A stretch of DNA of 21,345 nt from Agaricus subrufescens (Eukaryota > Basidiomycota > Agaricomycetes > Agaricales > Agaricaceae): contig JAQOTE010000016.1 in NCBI GenBank assembly GCA_029945375.1, positions 1 through 21,345 on the forward strand, in the 5' to 3' direction. Below the pieces are notes generated by a model. It searched no databases. It worked only from the letters and a program-made list of their open reading frames with translations, and was not told the origin of the DNA. Position numbers and translations under genes: made by a program. Shown piece after piece: positions 15,401 to 21,345 of the stretch (its first letter is position 1; each line of letters begins with the position of its first letter).

Positions 15401-16780
15401 GACATACACTACGACAAACTTACCCTCATTATCCCCCCCTCATCCCTCAGAGCCCCCAGAGATGAGATCGAAGCCCACCATGATCTTGTCTCCAAAATCA
15501 TATCCACCCCCACTGACCACTCCATATGCGCAGTCATGGCGGGCAAAAAACAAAAAGAAGATGTGTTCGACCCCTCCGACCCCTCCATACCCAAACACGT
15601 CCATGCAGCCTTCTCCATCACCCACAAAGGCTCGCTCATAACTTCCAACACCCTCCCGGCAGGAAGACAAACTTCCATAGCAAACGCTCATACATGGTCG
15701 GCCATCATGGCTATCACCAAGATCACACAATATATCCGCAATCATCCGCGACACTCCATACGCCATGTTCAACTCCTCTCGCTGTGCGTCCCTGTCCTAC
15801 GAGGACACATCTTCAAGAGTGCATCTCACAAGGGACGCTCTATCAACATTGCTCTTGCCGGAGCACTCAGCGATCTGGTGGAGGCCGCCCCCCATATCCA
15901 CATCACCATCACTGGCTTCCGCGCCGCCAGCATGCCACAATGCAAGCACAAGACCTTCGACCGTAACTGCGCACCATGCATTGTCAAACGCACCGCCACT
16001 AGTGCAAGACACGCCTCTTACGATCGCAAAACAATCTTCCCCCCCTCCCAAACTCTACAAAAACGACACCTCGCCATCGAACAGGAAGTGTCTGCTCAAT
16101 GGACACAGGACTTTCATAACCCAAAATCGGGATTCTTCAAAGGGAAGAGATTCCTGCCCATGACGGATGGAGAATCAGACGAACACCTCACCCCCACCAC
16201 ACATGGTAATGGCCCGTGGATGGGAACCTACTTCTTTACCTCCGCCGCCGAATCCTCTCAATTGTACGCAAGGTTCTGCCGGGCCACTACTAACCACGCC
16301 CCCATCGGCAGCTACCGTGAACGGTTTTTCGCCAACTCCGATCCCCCCCCTGCCACCACATGCCCCGGTCACCGTCACACCCTTGAAACTCGGCGTCACA
16401 TCCTTAACGAGTGCTCTTGGTACGCTAGACGTGTCGACCACGACTACACCCATATCGAGGACGTCATATTGTTCCTCATAGACAACCCCAAGGCCTTCTC
16501 TTTCCAAGGCCCCTCATGCCCCAGGAAAGAGGAGGACAAGTGGAGCGTCCATGTTGAACACATGCACCGCCTCAAAAACCACCGCCGCAGTCTTATAGGC
16601 CTAGACCCCATCCCTTATTCCGACCCCATCTTCATACGCGAGAAACCGGGCCCCACCTTCGCCCAACTCTTCATCCCCATCACCATCATACACTCCGACG
16701 AACACATAGAAATCCGTCCCATTCCCATAGCGGATTACCATAACTACCAAGAAGCCAGGGGCGGCAACCCCGAGGCTTAG
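12401..16780 (+). CDS. LINE ORF2: endonuclease and reverse transcriptase
   Basis: A 1,459-residue polyprotein for target-primed reverse transcription. Residues about 18-270 are an APE-type endonuclease: NVWSYNANKS (21-30), AGDFNIQDAEWD (172-183; Asp174, Asn176), SIIDLCFTS and GSDHNPI (Asp264, His265). The usual catalytic Glu motif (QEP) reads FQGPGW, so Glu is replaced by Gly52. Residues about 470-880 are the RT: SAPGPDHISW, SVIIPKPGKPTYDRIKSFRP, AFDIAQFFPS (Asp627), GVGQGSTLSP, FLSYVDDG (Asp728, Asp729) and WRYLGIFFD. Residues about 1050-1190 sit where RNase H is expected but lack recognisable catalytic acids. A Cys-His motif CPGHRHTLETRRHILNEC lies at 1321-1338. The frame has no stops. The start ATG follows the ORF1 stop as TAATATG. 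Confidence 0.93.
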   Translation: MSNTPIPIPDECRILTPPLFNVWSYNANKSWENTSLTLERCASFINIILFQGPGWKHVRAQPSTVNKEGDDAFGPPIHPSWIPILPAFDCTNASSFHPRVLTYVNRRLASLNPQYRSDICKHPDISILTLKHPGRLRETTNIANVYNDGRSHAALTFLENDTNQFPLLDLCAGDFNIQDAEWDLGARAHHGPNAHSTRLVDALSSLGVLRANFDNQHTPTHIPHQHEGVHPSIIDLCFTSPTFLENPDFQAVVQNDDVSRLGSDHNPIHTRIPNKGQEDTIGKMFLDRYSKEEDAFVKEIIDKTNTLRISQGLPTNADQIEKFTDNMGKIFLEAWNTHAVMAKPSRHSKKWWDKDCRNAFSDMKRNRLPGSKRDPAKYSALRKMAREKRNAHFSKAIKYTAVDKKRPWDLIEWTRERKLPATEAILDTNGKPCNDDTLLFDAIHKTFNSANDRKVTFDRVTENLTPLPPRTWNPFSPLEITDALRSCSKNSAPGPDHISWHILKRLIRSSPEFTATLVSLCNVCVETGTWPSHFKESISVIIPKPGKPTYDRIKSFRPIVLLNTTGKLFEKVIATRLQFDGITHKIVHPCQTGGILQRSTEDAAIAITHCVRNAWSRKQVVSVLAFDIAQFFPSLNHSILCDTLTHFGYPPQVVSFFRNYLVNRHTSYNINNKKSPKYACDVGVGQGSTLSPILSALYISPIFHLLDHWIENDESFIKPISSFLSYVDDGLLVATDSDYHSTHESLIHAYTYITSLFTEFGLVMEHSKTELFNFAKKPGDPNPPIDLGVEPYTGDHPLIPKDVWRYLGIFFDRSLTFKHHVKRYATRSFSAAKCLKILGNSARGLNPIHKRLLYTSCVIPIATYGLSCWYCPGTRGFVANTKIFNAMHRSASLWITGAFRTTPTGGALAMAGLTPMHIVLKKLHNKSKARIATLHRGHPILTLTYKSMAQGTKIHPESLEMMSKTRRKTAKSPLDVSSLDLIAETFHPTHPKATPGQRFMDIHYDKLTLIIPPSSLRAPRDEIEAHHDLVSKIISTPTDHSICAVMAGKKQKEDVFDPSDPSIPKHVHAAFSITHKGSLITSNTLPAGRQTSIANAHTWSAIMAITKITQYIRNHPRHSIRHVQLLSLCVPVLRGHIFKSASHKGRSINIALAGALSDLVEAAPHIHITITGFRAASMPQCKHKTFDRNCAPCIVKRTATSARHASYDRKTIFPPSQTLQKRHLAIEQEVSAQWTQDFHNPKSGFFKGKRFLPMTDGESDEHLTPTTHGNGPWMGTYFFTSAAESSQLYARFCRATTNHAPIGSYRERFFANSDPPPATTCPGHRHTLETRRHILNECSWYARRVDHDYTHIEDVILFLIDNPKAFSFQGPSCPRKEEDKWSVHVEHMHRLKNHRRSLIGLDPIPYSDPIFIREKPGPTFAQLFIPITIIHSDEHIEIRPIPIADYHNYQEARGGNPEA

Positions 16781-17235
16781 GCTTTACCAAGCTGCGAATA
16801 GAGCGGTTGAGGAAGGTCTCTATTGGCTTGGCGGTCTTCAGACCGTGCCACACTTATTCAGGTCCCGTAACGGTAATCGGTCCCCGACCGTCCTGAATCC
16901 CCCTGCGCCTGCGCAGACCCCCTTTCTGATTTCCGGACTGAGTTCTCCGTGTTTCTCCTTTCCTCTTTTCTCCCGTCTCATGCGTCTCATGATACGATCC
17001 TGTAACTATATCCTAAGTCTTCATCTCAATTTCTCTAACTACTCATTATTCCACCTCGGCTTCTCTTATGTCGCTCGGGGCACCTGTCCATGTCATTTAG
17101 GGTACATGTGCTTCAGAGATCTGTTTTCATTTATTCTTCTCAAATTTGTTGTTTGGCGATTTGTTTTTACCACATTTTTCTGGCCTTCGGCCAGAAGCGC
17201 TACGCAATCGGGCAGCGCTTAATAAAATCTGATTT
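16781..17235 (+). other. LINE 3' UTR
   Basis: 455 bases without a credible ORF. It contains a hairpin CGGTCT-TC-AGACCG (16832-16845), a pyrimidine-rich middle, two adjacent hairpins just before the tail (17179-17195 and 17196-17219), and AATAAA at 17221-17226. Terminal structure of this sort is where LINE reverse transcriptases commonly recognise their own RNA. Confidence 0.75.
17179..17219 (+). other. Paired 3'-terminal stem-loops of the LINE
   Basis: TCTGGCC-TTC-GGCCAGA (7-bp stem, 17179-17195) is followed at once by AGCGCT-12 nt-AGCGCT (6-bp stem, 17196-17219). They stand one base before the AATAAA. I infer a role as the RT recognition structure from their position. Confidence 0.65.
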
Positions 17236-17248
17236 AAAAAAAAAAAAA
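17221..17248 (+). terminator. LINE polyadenylation signal and poly-A tail
   Basis: AATAAA (17221-17226), ten bases, then A's from 17236 to 17248. The closing A's are shared with the target duplication. Confidence 0.85.
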
Positions 17249-17260
17249 GTCCATATACAA
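17247..17260. repeat. Target-site duplication, right copy (full LINE)
   Basis: Second AAGTCCATATACAA; the LTR of element B resumes with GACTG, as in element A. Confidence 0.9.
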
Positions 17261-17305
17261 GACTGTTGGGGCACTCTAACACAAGACTGCTGGGGCAGTC
17301 TAACA
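17258..17305 (-). repeat. 24-bp tandem duplication at the LTR end of element B
   Basis: Units 17258-17281 and 17282-17305 differ by only a few bases; both begin CAAGACTG and end CTAACA. Element A shows the same two units (3646-3691) with decay in the first. The repeated unit contains the terminal CA that integrase needs, so the element carries its LTR terminus twice. Confidence 0.7.
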
Positions 17306-17804
17306 ATTCAAGGTTAAAAGGCATGCCGACAGCTCAATTGAGCGCTATAGGGCTCACCTTGTTGCTAAGGGCTTCTCCTAGCGTCCAGGCTTTGACTACA
17401 CCAAGGTTTTTGCCCCTACATTCTGCCCTGCCTCCCTGTGCCTCATTGTAGCTTTAGCTGCAAGAGAAGGCTTCAAAATGCACTCCGTCGACATCTCTTC
17501 TGCCTTTACCTATGGGGAACTTGAAGAAGAGATCTACATGAGAGAACCAGAAGGCTACCACACTGGGGGACCTAATATGGTCTTCAGGCTCCGGAAATCA
17601 CTCTATGGCCTTAAGCAGGCTGCCAAACAGCTCAGAAGTGTCCTAGAGGGTATTGGCTACTCTAGACTTTGCTCCAACAACTCTATCTACATTTATTCCA
17701 AGGGAGACATCAAGGTCATAGTGCCTGTCTTCATTGATGATATAACTCTGGTGTCTAAAAGCAATTCTGCTGTCTCTGCTGCTGTCTCTGAGCTGTCTAG
17801 CCAC
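17306..17804 (+). pseudogene. Copia reverse transcriptase fragment, plus strand
   Basis: This fragment starts at the RT N-terminus (FKVKRHADSSIERYRAHLVA) directly at the LTR border. It runs through HSVDISSAFTYGELEEEIYM (catalytic Asp), KSLYGLKQAAKQL and VPVFIDDITLVSK (catalytic Asp pair) to SELSSHF. A TAG interrupts it at GFS*RPGF, where element B has Gln, and four codons (WSKK in element B) are missing after KQ. It ends at a 16-base poly-T where a retroposon in the other orientation begins; the rest of RT and RNase H does not follow. It is the same family as element B but in opposite orientation. At 17319-17324 it shows the empty GGCATG site used by the tRNA cassette in element B. Confidence 0.85.
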
Positions 17805-17820
17805 TTTTTTTTTTTTTTTT

Positions 17821-18227
17821 ATAATCAATGGGGCCTACTGGCCAGCCTTTATTCAAAGTAGCTACTACAAGGTTGCAAATCCAAGCATACTACTAAGAAA
17901 AGGATGCCATAACATGTATCCAATAGGGGCCCAATCCATTACATGAAGTCATTCTTACAACGGGGCAAAAGAAACATATCCACGCAATGAGGTCAAGCGC
18001 TTGAGGAGAAGAGAAAAAACAAAACATATACAGTCGAAATAATAGGGGGATGAACCATCAGTCCGGGACGAACAAAACACAGTCAACCTCTGGCCAATCC
18101 TTCCCTGGAACCCCGCGTTGGCAGGTGAGATGCAAATACAAGACGAATATTGATAAAAGAGGGGAATATGTTGCATAAATGGTGGAACAGCATCGCGCCA
18201 GAATTCTGAAACGCCCAGTGAAAAGCG
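17821..18227 (-). other. 3' UTR of the gag-only LINE
   Basis: About 407 bases with no ORF worth reporting. It holds ATGTTTCTTTTG (similar to ATGTTTCTTTCG in the short retroposon), then the two tail motifs shared with it, and AATAAA about 37 bases before the poly-A. Confidence 0.65.
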
Positions 18228-19575
18228 CTACTTGTTTGACAGGAACTGGCGCTTGAGCCAGTTGTGGTTGAACCGATGTTCCCAGAATGGACACGAAGTG
18301 TCCGTGCTGGAGTGCATCGTCTTGCTCTTCTTGGATGCGGAACAATTGATGCAGTGGCGAATGGCGGCGTCAACGCAGGATGTGGCGCAAGCAGAATCGT
18401 GACGGTCGGAGAAATGCGGACTGCTGCAGTGAGCGCACCGGACACCTTTAGCCCAGCACACGTTAGAGTGATGGCCCCATTGCTGACACCGAGTGCACAG
18501 TGCAGAGCTGGGCTGGGAGGCAGCGCCCCAGACCTGACAGTTACGACCACCTATAACAATCGTCTTACCAATGAAGTCGTGGGCCAAACGGCCCGAGACG
18601 GAGTCAGAGATATTGATCCATGCAACACATGAATCAGCCTTTGGTGAAGTCCACATGAAACAGACTGCATGGATAATGAGGGGGGTAAGGGTGCGCCCTA
18701 CTGGAGATTCTTGCAGAGCCACCTGGAAGGCAGCACATTGTGTGTGGATCCAAGTGTGCGACTTGGATGGGATAAGTGGCACGTTGATAACCTTGAGGTA
18801 GGAGGTCAAAGTGACAGGGGCAGATTGGATGGGGAATAGTTTGACGCCTCTAGAATAGGCTGGTATAGAAAAGCGAGAGTGGAAAGTTGGCTGATCTTAC
18901 CTTCTTGGCTGGAGGTTCAGAAGTGCCTCGACCAGTAGTGTCATCACGTTCTGCAGCTGGCTTTGTAGGGGGACCTCGTTTGCCGTTTCTGAGATTGCAA
19001 TCTACAGCACTAAGCATGGTACACAACTCGTTGAAAACTGCGGGTTGCTTGTGACCCTTGCCTCAGAAGTTAGCGTAGGATTCGTACATGCTTTTGGAAT
19101 GAGCGAGGAGCTGTTGTGTTTCACTAGAAGACTGAGCAACAGTGTAGTGCTGCAGGGCCTGCAGAAGAGAAGTCTAGGATGTTGTGAGCACGGAATGATT
19201 CAGTCGAGGAGAAAAGGAGGGATACCAGAAAACTTCCCGCTGCCTCGAGTGGACTGGCCAAACTCTGGGCAACAGCAGGACTAGTGTGTTGACAATTGAA
19301 GCGGTGGAAATAAGATGAAATTTCCGCATCGAGGAGATGTACAGCTTCCTCGTACGCCTGTTTAGCGGGAAGTGCTGGTTCAGTAGGCATGGGAGTAGTA
19401 TGGCAATCCTTGTCTGAAGAGCTACTGTCAAAGTAGGGCGAGATGCTATCGTGATAGTGGGAGAGATTATAGGAAGGGGATAGACCCCTCCCTTGACCAA
19501 GACCACCTCGTAATAAACCCCTACCATGGCCTTGGCCACTGCGTCTGTGACGGAAAGGATTGGAGTTGTCGTACG
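18228..19575 (-). pseudogene. LINE ORF1 (gag-like), degenerate
   Basis: Three frames join to make one gag-like protein. The first part (from about 19575) has an Arg/Gly-rich stretch (GRGLLRGGLGQGRG) and AYEEAVHLLDAEISSYFHRF. Near 19124-19160 the frame shifts to a part with AHSKSMYESYANF, a TGA (19065-19063, probably once CGA), GKGHKQPAVFNELCTMLSA and PPTKPAAERDD. Near 18890 it shifts again to FHSRFSIPAYSRGVKLFPIQ, SYLKVINVPLIP and the C-terminal Cys-His cluster: CTRCQQWGHHSNVC, CAHCSSPHFSDRHDSAC and CINC...CPFWEHRFNHNW. It stops at 18228. The knuckle series and the CPF-x2-HRFN ending are characteristic of Tad-type LINE ORF1. It is not the same family as the ORF1 at 9565-12399; the sequences differ throughout. 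Confidence 0.75.
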
Positions 19576-19810
19576 ATCAAAGCTGATGCAAACTACAGTC
19601 GAGACACATGTTTAGGCTGCGAGACATTCTATGGAGAACTTATATTCGTCGAGAATGCAGTCGAGGGTATGATTGAGGAAAATTTTTTTTTCTGAGCAAG
19701 AGCAGTGATCGACGAGGATGTCTGTTTCCATAGTGAGGGGGAGAGACGCATCTTGGATCGGTTTTAACTCAGAAATCAGGGGATTAAAACCACTAGTAGC
19801 TAGCAATTTA

Positions 19811-20354
19811 ATGATAATTTATTGGGTGTATCCAAAGATGCAATCTTCATAATTCCTGATAACCTTTCATTATCATAACTATCCAACCACTCTTCCCATA
19901 ATATCTTCATTCATTATATATCCTTCCCATGGATTTCTTCATTCATTGCATATCTTCATAACTATTTCTTCATTGTTCCAATAGACTTCTTCATTCATTG
20001 CATATCTTCATAACCATTTTCATTTCATTACCCATCATTTTCCCCATCATTCTGGCCATCAACAGGCAATCAGGCCATCAAAAGCTAATCTAGGCATCAA
20101 TCTTGTTCATCAATACATCATTTCTGCCATCACCATCACTCCTCCCATCAACAATCCCATCAGTGATTCCATCAACAATCCCATCAGTCCCATCAGAGTG
20201 GTAGTGCAATAAATGGTTGCTCAATTGCTGGTCATTGGCTGGCTCAATTGTTATGAAACTTGAAATATACTTTAATATACATAATATGTATATATTTATG
20301 CAGTATTATGTGGTACTGAGCAGCATATTGCCTGATATGGCAGCGCTTTTCCTG
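19811..20354. repeat. AT-rich, pyrimidine-biased simple-repeat region
   Basis: No gene is visible. From about 19860 to 20200 the plus strand is made of degenerate TTCATT, CTTCATAAC and CCATCA words. A 26-bp block starting CTTCATTCATTGC occurs at 19937-19962 and again at 19989-20014 (period 52). From about 20100 the word CCCATCA recurs with a spacing of 8-20 bases. An AT palindrome, ATATACAT-AAT-ATGTATAT, lies at 20275-20293. It looks like a decayed minisatellite; the border with the gag-only LINE is not sharp. Confidence 0.6.
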
Positions 20355-20800
20355 GGCACAAAAAGGACTACTGTGAGCGCATTTTTGGGTTCCTGCAAAT
20401 AAAATGCACATCGATAGAGAGCCCTTGTTAAGGGCTTTCCAACGAATGTACTCGCGCAATATTAGGTTAAGAGATGGGAAAGATATGAGCTACTTAAATT
20501 CTTGGTACAAGAGGAGCTGTTGTGGGTGCAGTTTCTGGCTGTTCTGGACAAGATGTATATGGAGACAGAGCTATGCAAAAGGGCTTTCCAACCAATGTAG
20601 TTTTGCACCTTTTCAAGAGGAAATAGGGGAGATATGATTCAATTACACTTTGATGACAAAAGGGCTGCAGTGAGCACATCCGCGGACTAGTATGCATGAA
20701 ATGCATATCATTAGAAAGCCCTTTTGAAGGGCTTTCCAACGAGTATAGTCTCATAGAATTCCAATAAGAAATGGGAAAGATATTATCAAATTACAACCTG
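20355..20800. repeat. 148-149-bp tandem repeat, three degenerate units with hairpin
   Basis: The word AGGGCTTTCC recurs at 20431, 20580 and 20728 (spacing 149 and 148). Each is followed by CAAC/CAACC, and about 35 bases later by a GGGAAAGATAT-like word. An upstream word, AGGACTACTGTGAGC / AGGAGCTGTTGTGGG / AGGGCTGCAGTGAGC, keeps the same period. Unit 3 has a perfect 10-bp hairpin, GAAAGCCCTT-TTG-AAGGGCTTTC (20714-20736), and unit 1 the same with one mismatch. Short ORFs in it are chance. Confidence 0.75.
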
Positions 20801-20952
20801 GGTAGAAACAGACAGAGACTGCTTTGTAGCAAGCTAGATATTGCGTAGAATGCCACTATACATTGTAGGGAATTACTTTACATTGCTATCTAGCTAGTCC
20901 AAGTAACAGCTTGTAAATTGAGCAGGAGAATAATGCTCTAGAAACTAAACAA
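20801..20952. other. Short spacer with an inverted repeat
   Basis: AT-rich spacer between the tandem repeat and the fold-back element. AGCTAGATA (20832-20840) and TATCTAGCT (20887-20895) form a 9-bp inverted repeat about 46 bases apart. Nothing else is recognised. Confidence 0.4.
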
Positions 20953-21345
20953 TAATTCGCATTTTCAGGGTACAAAATACAGTTTACCCACACATCTCTT
21001 CTATATTATCTGCTAACAAAAGCATGGAGTGGTGGCTATTGACTATCCCTATTGAATGCAAAAGGTTTCTTGTTAATCGAGCCAGAAATGAGGGAGATAC
21101 ATGTAAAAAAGCAACTTAGACATGAATAGTACATGTATATGGTATTAATTCTTTGCTTTATTTCATGCACTTACTCTCTTTGAACGCTTTTTTAGGTTTA
21201 TCTTCCCCAATTGTTGCTCAATTGACAAGGGATCTTTTGTATTCAATAGGGATAGTCAATAGCTACCACTCCATGCTTTTGTTAGCAGATATTATAGAAG
21301 AGATGTATGGGTAAACTGTATTTTGTACCCTGAAAATGCGAATTA
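20953..21345. mobile_element. Fold-back MITE-like element with about 130-bp inverted repeats
   Basis: The left arm (20953 to about 21083) starts TAATTCGCATTTTCAGGGTA, and the window ends with its reverse complement. The arms match over about 130 bp with roughly ten differences, mostly C/T or G/A. They enclose about 130 bp of AT-rich sequence with no ORF, for a total of about 393 bp if the element ends at the window edge. Outer TA on both sides would fit a Tc1/mariner-type target duplication, with ATTCGCATTTTCAGG as terminus, but TA is its own reverse complement so the fit is not independent evidence. A DNA transposase elsewhere in the genome would move it. Confidence 0.75.

Larger units (their letters stand above)
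9473..17248 (+). mobile_element. Full-length LINE (non-LTR retrotransposon) with two ORFs
   Basis: About 7.8 kb between 14-bp target duplications, with a short 5' UTR, an ORF1 of 944 codons, an ORF2 of 1,459 codons, a 455-bp 3' UTR, AATAAA and a 13-base poly-A. Domain order (ORF1 with zinc knuckles; ORF2 with AP-type endonuclease, RT, RNase H-like region and a C-terminal Cys-His motif) is that of Tad/I/Jockey-type fungal LINEs; I assign it to a Tad-like group by resemblance only. Both ORFs are uninterrupted and the duplication is nearly perfect, so insertion was recent. Codon third positions favour C, and CpG is not depleted, unlike the Copia copies around it. One endonuclease catalytic residue appears to be replaced. 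Confidence 0.9.
9220..17305 (-). repeat. 5' LTR of Copia element B, split by the full-length LINE
   Basis: The LTR parts are 9220-9472 and 17261-17305, about 298 bp once the LINE and one copy of its target duplication are discounted. It starts TGTCGGATG and ends CAGTCTAACA, collinear with the LTR of element A. The end at 17258-17305 consists of two consecutive 24-bp units, each starting CAAGACTG and ending CTAACA. It adjoins plus-strand Copia RT sequence at 17306 with no spacer. No 3' LTR is present in the window. Confidence 0.8.
17805..19810 (-). mobile_element. Gag-only LINE derivative (right end uncertain)
   Basis: Read leftward the order is a short 5' part, a degenerate gag-like ORF1 (about 19575-18228), about 407 bp of 3' UTR, an AATAAA in TAGCTACTTTGAATAAAGG (17864-17846), and a poly-A (poly-T at 17805-17820). 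No endonuclease or RT lies between gag and the tail, so it is a half-LINE, comparable to mammalian HAL1 elements. Its 3' tail, TTCTTAGTAGTATGC (17899-17885) and TAGCTACTTTGAATAAAGG, matches that of the short retroposons at 3452-3510 and 5193-5250. I cannot find a target duplication: CTAGC occurs next to the poly-T (17797-17801) and near 19799-19803, but five bases is too little. The 5' boundary is a guess from the end of recognisable coding sequence. Confidence 0.65.

Noticed and set aside
17805..17820. Poly-T as a pol III or transcription terminator
   Set aside because: It is the complement of the poly-A tail of the minus-strand element, with AATAAA at the expected distance.
18855..18905. 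A spliceosomal intron (GTAAGA...CAG) in the gag-only LINE ORF
   Set aside because: LINEs insert from unspliced RNA, the candidate lacks a clear branch point, and the change of frame is better explained as a frameshift in a decayed copy.
17795..19805. CTAGC on both sides of the gag-only LINE as a target duplication
   Set aside because: Only five bases, not flush with either end, and the sequence right of it does not continue the Copia RT found on the left.
20404..20637. Open frame of 77 codons in the tandem repeat
   Set aside because: It spans unit borders of a degenerate non-coding repeat and has no homology I recognise.
20355..20800. The tandem repeat as a CRISPR array
   Set aside because: The whole 148-bp unit repeats, with no short constant repeat and unique spacers, and the context is fungal.

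Overview
The window looks like a stack of transposable elements from a fungal genome, most likely an agaricomycete (mushroom-forming basidiomycete). I base this on the Copia and LINE proteins, which resemble agaricomycete families I know, on the half-tRNA-iMet primer sites, and on CpG-type mutational decay. I see no host protein gene. One tRNA-like gene is present, inside a small mobile cassette.

Layout. 1-3691 is Copia element A on the minus strand: integrase, protease and gag read right to left, then a primer-binding site (2461-2476) and a 5' LTR (2477-3691). The LTR is split by a 917-bp non-autonomous retroposon (2625-3541). 3692-5345 is a plus-strand Copia RNase H fragment, split by a longer 1,421-bp copy of the same retroposon (3881-5301, 15-bp target duplication). 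5346-9095 is Copia element B on the minus strand, with its primer site at 9204-9219. Its RT is interrupted by a 248-bp insertion (5940-6187) that has a hairpin at one end and a cloverleaf tRNA-Cys-like gene at the other, flanked by GGCATG. The 5' LTR of B (9220-17305) is split by a complete LINE (9473-17248, 14-bp target duplication) with two uninterrupted ORFs: a gag-like ORF1 and an ORF2 with endonuclease and RT.

17306-17804 is a plus-strand Copia RT fragment. It ends at a poly-T tract that begins a minus-strand, gag-only LINE derivative (17805 to about 19810). About 19810-21345 is AT-rich: pyrimidine-rich simple repeats, three copies of a 148-149-bp tandem repeat with an internal hairpin, and a fold-back MITE-like element with about 130-bp inverted repeats that reaches the window edge.

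The parts appear related. The LINE could supply reverse transcriptase, while the short retroposon and the gag-only element share a 3' tail motif, suggesting that one LINE machinery (not necessarily the one present here) mobilises both. The short retroposon and the full LINE begin with nearly the same bases. Element B carries four stops best explained as CGA to TGA, and the older short retroposon copy has lost CpGs that the younger copy keeps, pointing to methylation-linked decay. The cassette with a tRNA gene and a terminal hairpin is the best candidate for something undescribed.
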